Shown one piece after another: positions 50,298 through 62,496 of a DNA stretch of 64,000 nucleotides. Both the position numbers and the translations under genes were made by a program. How positions within the stretch are numbered: position 1 is the stretch's first letter; each line of letters begins with the position of its first letter. The notes under the pieces are model-generated. The model did no database searches. It saw nothing but the letters and a program-made list of their open reading frames with translations, and had not been told where the DNA came from. This DNA comes from Bugulina stolonifera (Eukaryota; Bryozoa; Gymnolaemata; Cheilostomatida; Bugulidae): the NCBI GenBank assembly GCA_935421135.1, contig OW285187.1:31622818-31686817 (forward strand), read 5' to 3'.

Positions 50298-50413
50298 TTG
50301 GATGCTCCTCCCAACACCATCAATGACCTATACAGGAACAGCAATCAAACCTGGATCTTCTAGATCCAGATGGAAGTCCAGAGCTCTAACTACTAGGCCA
50401 CGGCTGCTGGCGA
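50298..50413 (-). repeat. tRNA-derived SINE head (copy 2)
   Basis: Duplicate of the SINE at 28785-28900 with the same box A and box B. Confidence 0.55.
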
Positions 50414-50458
50414 TGATATCAGGACTGCTACTTGAAGGAAATAAAAACGCATCTAGAA

Positions 50459-51013
50459 GAGCTAGTTCATGGGTGGGCAACCTTTTTGAGCCTAAGGCCA
50501 CTTTTAGATAATAATTTCATAAAAGGCCACCATCACCTATAACTTTTAATGACAAAAAATGTTTACCTACCTACACATGTAGGTATATCACAGTTTGTCA
50601 AGATGTTCATGCCCATAACATCATTCTTCATATCTTATGTTACCTCACATCAAGAAAAGATTTTACAAACTGAATATTTATATAAATTGAAAAACTGACC
50701 ATCTTTTCTGCAATAATCAGATCGTCATTAAAACATACACACATCATCCACATGACAATGGAATGTTTAATTTCGCTAACAACAAAAAGAAAAAGGACAC
50801 ATCAAATCAGCAAAAAGGCCGCTAAAAAAGCAAAAAAACTGAATATTTATATAAATTGAAAAACTGACCATCTTTTCTGCAATAATCAGATCGTCATTAA
50901 AACATACACACATCATCCACATGACAATGGAATGTTTAATTTCGCTAACAACAAAAAGAAAAAGGACACATCAAATCAGCAAAAAGGCCGCACGTTGCCC
51001 ATGGCTGAGCTAG
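50459..51013. mobile_element. hAT-like MITE with internal duplication (copy 2)
   Basis: Duplicate of 28946-29500, including the internal roughly 155-bp repeat and the GAGCTAG flanks. Confidence 0.65.
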
Positions 51014-52596
51014 ACCACTAGATTATATCATAATTATTAGTTTAAATTTACGTGTACAAAGAGTCAATACGTAATCATAATGATAGTTATTAGTATTAGT
51101 ATAGGATAGGGACAGTTAGTTCAGTTAGGCTATGCAATGCTAAGCCTAAGGCTAATGTAATTGCATGTTTGTTGAAATAAATTTGTACTGCATAGTGCAC
51201 TGTACGCCTACAAACCATTTCCAATATCATCTTCTGGATCCGGAAAGCTCGGTGCTGAATTAGCAAACTGTTGCGCTAGCTGCTCAGCAAATGAGCTTCC
51301 ATTATCATGACTATGCCCGTAACCTTTTTTACTTGGAGAACTGGATAAAGACATGCTTTTCATCTTGTTTTATTTTGTGAGCTCCATGAAACTGCCTCCA
51401 ACCGTAAAGATCACCAGTCGGTTACAGCAATAGTCGCAATAACGGCGCTATCTTACGACATATTCTATTACCTTCAAGACATGCTATATTTACTGCTTGA
51501 TTTCTGTGGCAAATGGTGTCCCACAAGGTAGCACAACTCCTAAAACAAGGTGATAAACCAGAGTAAACACATTGCACATGTCTTCAAAGTCCTCAACTAC
51601 AGAGTAAGGAGGAATTGCTGTGCATTTTTATTTTAGTACTTTTATATCCAGTATCCTATTTTACTATGCACTAACTATATTACCTGATCAAAGATCCACC
51701 ATAATCCGCATGCACATCTCTTTATTAGTACAATATTTTACATATGTGTTATACTTATATGTGAATGTGTTAGAATCAATAACTAGGAGAAAATAATTGG
51801 TGATCCTGTTGACTTAGCTTTCAGTTACAAAATGTAAATTAGACAAGAGAGTTGAAAGTAAATGTTGTCCTGTGTGACATATCCCTTTCTAGCTTTTATA
51901 TTGGCATCTATCAGACAATATTATACAATAAATATACTGCAATATGGGAAGGCTTACCACACTACCCGGTCCAACCCTGGCCATGACAAACCAAGTCATT
52001 ATTTCTATCAAAAGACTGTCAGACATCTATACCTATTATTCTAGTTGGATTAACAGCAATACTACTTACCTATATGCACTTTACTATATAGTTGATGCAT
52101 ATATTTCTCAGCTACTTATCAATAATTATATTATCTTATATTTCACTTACAATGTATACTTGTGCAGTTATGTTCTAGTCTGTTGGCGGACTGTTATTTG
52201 AGGACCATCCATCTGTAGTAGAAGATGACCAACCAATCATCTTTGTCTTGTCATTGCCGATATACAGTCGTTAGTAGAACACATTTCACATTATAGGAGT
52301 ACTACATTGTACATTATATTTGTGTACAGTGCAGGATCTTGCCTCAGCTACAGCTACATGTATATTGCAACTACACTTACTGGAGGAAGATTGCTAGCTA
52401 AGGAACTAGAAGATGGCTGCACACCTGGCACCCCACTTCATGGTGTTAACAATGGTACCAAGCACTTTGGCTATAGAATGCAAATTCAAGAATAATACAC
52501 AAGTATATAAGTAAGTGTATTATACTTGGCAGTAGCGTTGTCTATACCTGCCAGCAGTGACAGCAGCTCAGCTGTGTTTGGCCCAGCTGGACGTTA

Positions 52597-53225
52597 GTTA
52601 GAATCAGACATGGGCACTAGAGTCATTTTACTCGACTCAAGTTAACTGGGCAACAGCTTTTCATTACTTTTAATTGATTTGTGCTTTTGTATTGTGTGAA
52701 AGCTGGGAATTGACTTTTAATTCTACTCTCCTACAAAGCATGATGCTTGACTCTTACTTTACTCTAATCTCTCAGCTATCAATGATAACTCTATTGGTTT
52801 GGTGTGATTATGTAATAAGTCTTGTCCACCATAGAGAAGTTTATAGATAAACAGACCTACCATTATAATAAGTGCAAATTTGAAATAACCTTTGTTCCTC
52901 AGAAAATCAGATCTAACATTAAGTATTACCTATTGTGTGTTGTCACACTTGTATCATCAGAAATTTGTGTTCTACAAAATTCCCATTGGTATTCTCTTTG
53001 ACATACCGCTGTACTTTTGACTCTACTCTGACTCTAGCATTTTGGCACTAGTTGCTTGACTCTTACTTTACTTTTCAAAATGTCTGTTTATTTACTCTTA
53101 CTCTACTTTTAACTTGCTTCATCCTATGAGTTGACTCTAAATTACTTTTTATCAATTGGGAATGTATACTCTTACTTGACTCTTGACTTGAGTATTTGTC
53201 TGCTTGGCAAATGTCTGGTTAGAAT
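52597..53225. mobile_element. hAT-type MITE member A (copy 2)
   Basis: Duplicate of the 613-bp element at 31092-31704 with GTTAGAAT flanks. Confidence 0.85.
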
Positions 53226-53688
53226 AGTTAGTACTAGAGTGTCCACCAAAATACAAGAGACAATATTGTTATCTTGGTCTACAAGTTAAGCACTCTGCAG
53301 CAAGTTAAACAAACTTATACTCAGACAACAGTTTGTCTAGAGACCATATAGCCATTTTATTATTTGCAAATACAAAAATCTATCATTGATGTTGCCATTA
53401 ACATTAGCATATACACAAAAGTTTCAATAAAAATGATATCATAGCCATGCAAGTCCGCTGCAAAAATATCGTAGCATATAATGAAAGATGTAATATATAC
53501 TAGCAATAGAATGCTATGTTGTAATGCAATTCTCAAAGCACTAGTTTCAGAAGTCACCCAAATAGATAAAAAATATTATTTTTTAAAACAACTAAAATAA
53601 TTTCGAATAGGCACCAAATTGGTAAAATGTATTAAATGCAGTTTACAAAGAAATATTCCGCATAGATGGTCAATTAGCAGTTGAAATT

Positions 53689-56600
53689 TTATATTTCTTC
53701 AAACATGTACCCATTATACATATGCTTATAATATGAGGGACCTTGCATTAAGTGAACAGCTATAACATCCGTATTCGTTCCTGATGAAACTACTTGTCTG
53801 ACATCAGTCTCTCTCGGCATATTGAATAATAAATATTCTGATGCATCTACATTTATCGTTTTAAGACGTTTTTGTAAGACGCCTAAATAAGAATCATCAA
53901 TCCAAAATGGCGGCTCCAGGGCAAATAAGCCTTTAAACTTTGGTAGCAAATCCATAGACATAGCAATAAAAAAACCGGCACAGAAATCCGGGTATAACTT
54001 TTCACCTCGTAATACCGAGTCCTTAACGGGATATGGCCTTTTCATGCTATATCGGATAATGTCCCTCTTAGAGAGAATGTGACAGAGCACAGTATTTTCA
54101 TTGGTTAATCTATTTTTAGTAGCGTGACTAGAGACTGGTTTATGAGGTATATATTTGGAGCTATTATATAAGTGATATTGGCCATCAGCAGATAGCCGGT
54201 AACTGCTCTGTGAGTGATAATCCTCCTTTGGATCGTATGTGTTTGTTGTGTTGCTGGTCATCAACTCAGCGACTTTGCGTATCATTGTGGATGGATGGAA
54301 TAAAACATCGTCATCTATCCTGATTGCAAGCTTGCTTTGACCGCAGTAATCAGATAGAAATGTTATAGCTGACATCATCTTCGCAGTTTGGTTCTCATAG
54401 TGTTCTAAAATGTGTATATAAATTGAATAATATGCTATTTACAATGTAAATGACCGAAGCTGTAAGAATTTATCTGTTGCTTGGCAAATAATCTAAACTA
54501 TCTTTTTAGTAGGACTTCATCAGATGAGTTACTGCAGGTGGGTATCTAAAGGCCGCTACTTCATTTTTTCTGTCAAATGTGGGCTCAAGTCATATAGATA
54601 TAATACGTAGTGTAGGTCCTGTTATAATGCAGCATACCGTATGAGCTGTCATTATACAATAATTAAACAAGTCATTGGCAATTATAATTGTTATCAGTTA
54701 ATAATGTAATCCATAGCAGAAGCCTTATCCTAATTCATGCATTAGGTTTAGTCAGGAGTTGCCTGTTCAATATAGTGTAGGCCAATTATTATTTGGCACT
54801 GATGACTTGGCTTTCGGGTGGGGGGGGGGGAGGGGTGTAGGGCTGTACCTCTACCATGATTGCCAAGTCTTCCCCAGATTGGGAAATACTATACTAACAA
54901 TGAACTACTATAAGTTCTGTTTGTAAACTCAACAAACCCACCACTTTTGAAGTTTCGGCACCAAGTATATGTATGAAAAGCTATAGACATGTATTGCGAA
55001 ATCAACCTCTTTAGACATTATCACTAATTGAGTGTTGTGTAGTTCCACTACTGCCAGATATGATGTATATTCTCTAAACATGGTGGCATTAGCAGGTATA
55101 TAAAAATGATACGGTGAAAGCAAAAGGGCCAACATGTGGTTTCTTGATTTTCCACAATTGCAACATTGTGTAGGCTAGACTCGTAAACATTTGGCCAACT
55201 AATGACTTTGACACGGGTCAGTGAAAATTTTCAACACTGAATACTGGTACATTTCAAGTTGAAATACATGATGTTATCAATTTTGTTAAGTTTACATTAA
55301 AAAATATTAGTTAGGTCTAGTTACATGTAGATATAGTGAAGGCATGCTAGAGTTAAAATACTTTTTGTTTTGACTTGGGGTCCAGAATGACGAGCAAAGT
55401 AGCACCTTCCATGTAGTCTGCACCCCAAATGGCGAGTTGAATTAGATCTCCCTCATTCTGGCTTACTCACAAACATGGAATCTCTAGTTAACATCACAAA
55501 CCTTTATAGTCATTCTGTACTATATCTCCGTACAACTCAAACTCATACTGTAGTCGAATCTGCAGCTTTCTATTATTAGATACTCCAACCATAAAGAAGC
55601 CTGCTATTTTCAAATCCTTCGGCCAGGCTCTCTTATTGGCCAACAGTTCTCGAATAATGGCTCTCTGTGCTGGGTTTGATGCTCTTCCTTGGACCCACAT
55701 TACCACATCGGGTTTTTCTAAACATAAGTAAAACGATGATATAATATAATATGGAAAATAGTTCATGAACTTACTGGTACATGTTCATGGCTACACTCTC
55801 TAACCAATGAGCTGGGGGTACTAAAAGCAAATCGAGAACTTGAATAAACATAATATTGATAACTAAATTGAGACCAACTACTTGTGGTACCATCAAATTT
55901 ATATCATGAATAGTAAGACGAGACGCATTTTATATTTTATTGACTCCTAATATTTCGATGTATGTCCATACATCATCATCAGAGGAATGAAGTTTAGGAA
56001 ATTTAAGTTTACTTATATACTGGATAAATACTTGAAAGAGAAAAAGCTAAAAGGGTATATTAGGTTATAAGAAGAAAGCTTTAAATACTTATATAATAGA
56101 GTTACCAAGATGCCAGTATTAGATCTCTACATCAAAGGGTATTAATAAATATAGTATGTATTATGGGTTAAAGCTTCAAATAATTACTGTAATTTAGGCT
56201 ACTCATTAATTATTTACAAACTAATGAGTAGCCTAGTAATTATTTGAAGCTTTAACCCATATTACATACTATATTTATTAATACCCTTTGATGTAGAGAT
56301 CTAATACTGGCATCTCTGTAACTCTATTATATAAGTATTTTAAGCTTTCTTCTTATAACCTAATATACCCTTTTAGCTTTTTCTCTTTGAAGTATTTATC
56401 CAGTATATAAGTAAACTTAAATTTCCTAAACTTCATTCCTCTGATGATGATGTATGGACTTACATTAGCAATTCAATGTAGTGCTGAGCAGCACAAAGGC
56501 CAAGCTTAGCTGCATGACTGTAACCAACCATGGTTGGTTACAGTCATGTTTAGTTTACTTGAGATAGAACTTTGGGTAAGGGCAGCTTTATGTAAATTAA

Positions 56601-57006
56601 TCTTAATTCTTAACCAACATTGAATATACAAAGGGAGGACTGTCAGATGAAGCATTGGTAACTATAGGCTTTAGAAGTGAATTACTGAACTTGAGTGGTA
56701 GTAACCATAGAGTTGTGTTCTAGAGCATAACTCTAAGGTACTAACAGGTAGGCCTACACTGCATCTGAGCTTCTGGAGCTCCTAATGCCTATTCAGTGCA
56801 CACTCTTGGGTTTAGAGGTAGAGGTGGGCGATCACCATCTACCTCTAGTGAAGTGTCAGTTCTCACATGGAAAGTATTAACGTATACATACCCTGTTGGC
56901 ACCGTCCCAAGTTCGCCATGACATATTTGTATTGAGGAGCGGAACAGTCATTTTGGTAAATTATAGTCAGCAGCAGAAAGATCACTGTGTAGTATAGACG
57001 TGTCAT
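53689..57006 (-). CDS. Beta-1,3-galactosyltransferase-like GT31 enzyme (copy 2, 348 aa)
   Basis: Exons 57006-56892, 55717-55502 and 54404-53689 are identical in sequence to the unit-1 gene, so both copies would encode the same enzyme. The full upstream region, including the alternative first exon (58167-57966), is duplicated too. If the duplication is real, gene dose is doubled with promoter intact. Confidence 0.88.
55965..56458. repeat. Large inverted repeat with hammerhead-like core (copy 2)
   Basis: Duplicate of 34452-34945 in intron 1 of GT31 copy 2. Confidence 0.8.
56513..56548. repeat. 36-bp perfect palindrome (copy 2)
   Basis: Exact duplicate of 35000-35035. Confidence 0.95.
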
Positions 57007-57965
57007 CTGTGGCACCCAAGTAGACCTAACCCTTTCTGGACACACTGGTTTATAAACTATGATATCCTATAGTACACTGTGTGGTACACCAGGTGGTGGG
57101 CTGGTGGACTGTGTGATACTCTGAGTAGAACCAAATGTACTGTGTTCAGCTTTCACAATCTGTTGTCTGCTTCAATATAAGCCATCTCTTGACTGTAATA
57201 CCAATAATACAATGTTATGCATCTACATGTAGAATTATGTAAATTATTTTACTAGTATGCAGTAGCAGTGACTGAAGATCTATGAATATATTATAATATT
57301 ATTAGTGTCAGACGGCATGTACTCACTCTTAACTGTATAATGTAGTATGTAACACAACTTGGTCACAGTTTGCCTTCCAATTTCTACTAGCTGAATTTGA
57401 CATCTTCGCTTACCTCAACAGTAGAATAGCTGTGACCCATGTAACTGCTACTTATACTTGTTCCACTGTATGGTATTATAAAGCAGTAAATAGAGTAGTA
57501 GATGTGCTATTCAAGAACTGGATCAATATTCATACACATGTAATATACTACAACATAGCAGTTACGTAGTACTAACAGTAGTCACAACAATCAGTACTAA
57601 CCCACACTTTGCTATTAACAATGCGATTGGACTTTTTAAAGCAATAATGCCATTTTGTTACAAGTCAAGTTAACATATTAACCCCTCTCAAAACAGTTTT
57701 CAAATACACAATTTGCAGCCTACAGTCATGCATGTCATAATATGCTCAGCTGAGAGAGAAGTAAAAGAGCAAACAGTAAGTTAGGGAAGTTTTACATTGT
57801 ACTAACAGGCATTACAGTCACCATCTACACTGTATAATTATTGTAGCTTTCAAATTGGATTGTGTATACTTATAATATACTTATATCTGGTCAAATGTGC
57901 ACACAAGCCTAGCTACAGTGAGTTAAAGACTGTTTTATAGTTGACCCGTACTCTACTAGGTAAAC

Positions 57966-58167
57966 CTCTTTTATTTTGCACTCCGCAATCGGCACACTGA
58001 CTTTGAGCCCAGCTTGACCTAGGCATTTTATTTGCTGTTGAGAGTGGCACTATTTCAGTTTTTGAAAATAAGTTAAACAATACTAAAAGCATCAACAGTA
58101 CAGCTTTGAGCCAGCGGCTATAGTGTGGTAGTAATACTGTCATATACAAATAAACTGTGATATCCAT
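57966..58167 (-). CDS. Candidate alternative first exon of GT31 (copy 2)
   Basis: Duplicate of 36453-36654: ATG, membrane anchor, two-cysteine stem and phase-1 GTTTAC donor. Confidence 0.5.
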
Positions 58168-59903
58168 TGCTGCTGTCTGATCAAGCTTCTACTACCTACA
58201 TGAATGTTCACTGAAATCACAAAGTTGTTGGGTTGGAACAAAAACAGCAAGAGAAGAGTCCCATCCATTCAAGCATGATTGTTTCTCAGTCATGGAGAAG
58301 ATGCGCCACCATAACAATTTTGTAGCAATATGTTATAATTCTTACCTACAACGTTACTACCAGTCTATCCCCAGTGAACAAGTAAACAGTAACTGAAGTT
58401 CTCAGACTCAAGCCTACTAAAGCACACAAGTGAACAAAGCAGGCATGGTCAACGTGCTTTAGCTCAAGTGCTAATCCAAACAGTGGCAGTTTACTGCTGT
58501 GTTCTATCAATAATAATATATTATAATATTAATAATCCACGCCCATGGAAATGGGATAACAATGAATTCTTTACAAAACATATAGAACTCAACTAAGTAA
58601 CCCAATGATCCTTGGAGGGGGTAACCAGCTTGTACATCAAAATAATTATATGTTACCATTACCACTACTAAATATCTACCCTTAGTTAATAGTTACCCAT
58701 CTCTCTATAATTACAGGTTGGTAAGTAAACCATTAGGTAGGCAATGCTCAAGGTCTTCCCACACCCACCCTAAAGTTACCAGTTCCCCAAGCACTATATT
58801 ACAATATATTCAGTGAGTGTATCTAGTATAGTATAAGATGTATTGGTACCATACAGTTACTACCTAACCTACCTTATCTTATCCAATGTTCCACCATGTG
58901 TATCCTTGACCAGTTGTCAACTCTGTTCTGGTTCAGCAGAGTTAAGAAGATGAACAGAGCCACAGTCATAGCCTCATAAAATATCCATTAATAATATTAT
59001 TTGCCTCTTTTTGTTGTTTCATCTGAGACAGTAACACCATGCTGAAGTACTATGCAAGGAAAGATAACTCTGCATATTATTGCTAAAATATACAAGCATA
59101 GAAGGGATAAATGTATTGTATGTTTTGTATTGCAAATCCATAAATTATACTATAAATTATGGACACAGAGATATTCAGTGTAAATACACTAGTTTATCTA
59201 TATTTTACACCTATACAATAGGGAAAGGTTAGAACATTATTTGTTTGCTAAATACCATGTTTGTAGGGCTCTGTATTACAAATTTAGCTTTCTTATAACA
59301 CAAGATACAACATACATGTTAGAAAATAACATGTAAGATATACCTGTACTAAGAAGTCCAAGACAAATCACCAATTACAGAGAAATATTTGAAGTTGCTC
59401 CCTCTCTCTCATATTGCCATATAACAAAAAATGGTGTACTAATTCACTTCAGAACAGAGGAGGTTAGCATGGCAGATATTAGTTATATTATATACAATTT
59501 TGTCTGGCTCCTTATCAAGATAATTTTCATCTCTAATACAATGTATATATTAGGATATTATTCTATACACAAATACATAATTGGAAAAGTAATGCATGTT
59601 GATTGTCTACCAACTGGAACATCACAGTTGATATAATTACTACAATTAGTAAAACTTAGAATTGCTTTCCTCTTGCATATGTAGTCATGCATATGTACAT
59701 GTATACTAGTAGATAAATACATATATATACACGTGATACTAATACTAATAATGTAGGCCTAATGCTATAGTGTATATACTATGTGTATGTAATGCATGAG
59801 AGGGTGTGAATGAACATCTGGTTCTGTTGCTCTCTTCTCACCAGTGAACAGGCCATAGACTTACTTATGTTCTACTCACTGGATATACAACACATGTTTC
59901 AAC

Positions 59904-62161
59904 ATGAAGGTTTTTGGTATGGCATATGTGATTGTACTCCTTGTACTTGGTAAGTATACATAATTATAATATTATCTATGAGCACTTAGAGAGCCTACCT
60001 GCATGTTAAAAACATGCATTACTCATACATAAAAATGACCATACACACAATTTGTATGTAATGTATACTGTAAACATGCATGAACATTCACATAATATGC
60101 ATTTACTGCCATTTAGGTATACATTCACCCTTGATATACATTATGCCTACACATATCTACCCACAGGTATATTAGCCATACAAGTATGTACAATGTAGGC
60201 TATATTTGTAAATTTTGACTTTCAACTAAAATGTTTAGAATTTTAATGTCAGTGATAGATAGCTGTTGACAGTTATTCAGCACCTTGTGATTGTGACCAA
60301 TCAAATAAATAGAAACAGTTGGCTCATTGGCAAAATCTTGTAATTTTTCGGTAAATACAAAGTTGTGCTCTCTCTTCCACTCTATCTATAAAAATGAAGC
60401 CGAGAGAGAGGACAACTTTACTTTTCCCTTTCAACACAATCATCGGTATTACAGAGATGCCAGACTCGAGTTAATTCAAGCAACATTTTATGGCTCATTC
60501 ATTATAAAGACTCGTAACTTCAATATACAGCTGTCAAAAACTTGTGACTTGAATTGTAATTCAATTATGGCTATGATCAAAGACTCTCAACTTGCACATC
60601 ATTATATTGAAATATTCAATAACTCGAGTTTTTATTGGGCAGCTGTGAATTGTAATAAATAAAAATAACCACAGTTATAACCACAACCACAATTATAACA
60701 CATTTTACACTAAAACTGTGACATTTTGCTTTGAAATTTGAACTTCTAACACCATTTCCTAACAAAATTTCACCATAAGCTAAACAATAACCCAATAACT
60801 CTATAAAAAGACTGAGTTAAACAAGAAAGGAATTGAATTGAAACTTGCTTGTAGTTAACTTGGATAACTTGACAAAAACTTGAGTTTCTGGGGATATGTA
60901 AATATTTAACTCGTAACTTGAAAGTTTTTATCTGTCACTGAAAGAATTGACTTGTAACTTGAAAAGTCCAGACATGTGCAAAGCAGACAAATACTCAAGT
61001 CAAGAGTCAAGTAAGAGTATACATTCCCAATTGATAAAAAGTAATTTAGAGTAAACTCATCGGATGAAGCAAGTCAAAAGTAGAGTAAGAGTAAATAAAC
61101 AGCCATTTTGAAAAGTAAAGTAAGAGTCAAGCAACTAGTGCCAAAATGCTAGAGTCAGAGTAGAGTCAAAAGTACAGCGGTATGACAAAGAGAATACCAA
61201 TGGGAATTTTGTAGAACACAAATTTCTGATGTATACAAGTGTGACAACACACAATAGGTAATACTTAGTGTTAGATCCAATTTTCTGTCAGTTAAAGTAG
61301 TTCTGAGGAACAAAGGCTATTTCAAATTTGCACTTATTGTAATGGTAGGTCTGTTTATCTATAAGCCTCTCAGCTTCTCTATGGTGGACAAGACTTATTA
61401 CATAATTACACCAAACCAATAGAATTATCATTGATAGCTGAGAGATTAGAGTAAAGTAAGAGTCAAGCATCATGCTTTGTAGGAGAGTAGAAGTAAAAGT
61501 CAATTCCCAGCTTTCACACAGTACAAAAGCACAAGTCAATTAAAAGTAATGAAAAGCTGTTGCTCGAGTTAACTTGAGTCGAGTAAAATGACTCGAGTGC
61601 CCATGTCTGGAAAAGTCACATCTAAGAGTTGGCCATGGAAACTTGAGTTTCCAAAATAAAACTCGCACACATCTCTGGTATTATAATACTGATACCATAT
61701 TATTTCGAGAAAAATGAGCTTATGCTACTACTACGATCCTACTATTGCTACTAAAATTACTACAATCTTACAAGTACCCAGATGAATGTAAAGAGTGAAG
61801 ACAAGCATCTTGGTATACACCCTAGATTATGCTTTGAGGATACTTGTACTAGTATGCACTTGAACAAGCTGTATACACTATGAGGCCCTGCTCCAAGAGT
61901 AGTCTATGTTAAGTAGGGTATCGCCATTCTCTGCACTATTGTAATTATATCAATGTAATTATTTTAGCTCTAGGAGGTTTGGAGGGTAAATTTTTACCCA
62001 GCAAGAGCAAGCCTTGTCTCAAAGGAACAGTAAACTGCTTCGTAGCACCCTGCAACTTTGCACCAAAGTGTGGTAACTACCCAACTGCCAAGTGCATAGA
62101 TGACTACTGTGGGGGATGCAACTACTTCTATGTCTTTGGTGGAGAAGAAGTTACCTGCTGA
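59904..62161 (+). CDS. Small secreted 8-cysteine protein (copy 2, 79 aa)
   Basis: Exons 59904-59949 and 61968-62161, identical to the unit-1 gene including signal peptide, cysteine spacing and downstream AATAAA (62253). Both promoter and terminator regions are inside the duplicated block. Confidence 0.75.
60445..61684. mobile_element. Nested hAT-like elements in the 8-Cys intron (copy 2)
   Basis: Duplicate of the outer candidate element 38932-40171, with the 641-bp MITE member B at 60969-61609 inside it. Confidence 0.55.
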
Positions 62162-62496
62162 ACTATAATATGTGTATATAATTATATTACACAGGGTCAT
62201 ACAATACATCACTGATTAGTCACTACATCTTGGAGATATACAATGTATATTCAATAAAATTATATTAATATACAAATGTATATATTACCAACAAAGCCAG
62301 TTTTAACATAGCAGTTTGGCCCACTTAGGTGGAGACAATTACAAATAGTTAAGAGAAGCTTCCAAATGTTCAAACTCCTTCAGCCAATCATAACACTCCA
62401 TATTTATGAAATACTTGGCACTTTCACAGCTAATAAAACAGTTAGCATTAATGAAACCTTTCATAGAAAAATATCTGCATCTAAGCAGAGAGCAAG

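Larger units (their letters stand above)
45536..51363 (-). pseudogene. AATF 5' fragment, exons 1-9 only (copy 2)
   Basis: Exons at 51363-51216, 49244-49120, 48842-48707, 48585-48450, 48290-48241, 47735-47631, 47213-47064, 46599-46521 and 45719-45536 are identical to unit 1. They encode residues 1-371 (acidic region and most of the AATF-Che1 domain). The TRAUB-domain exons 10-14 are missing because the junction at 45102/45103 replaces them with the truncated NDUFV2. Reading past exon 9 gives VSIIKY then a stop. If transcribed, the product would lack the C-terminal domain. Confidence 0.88.
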
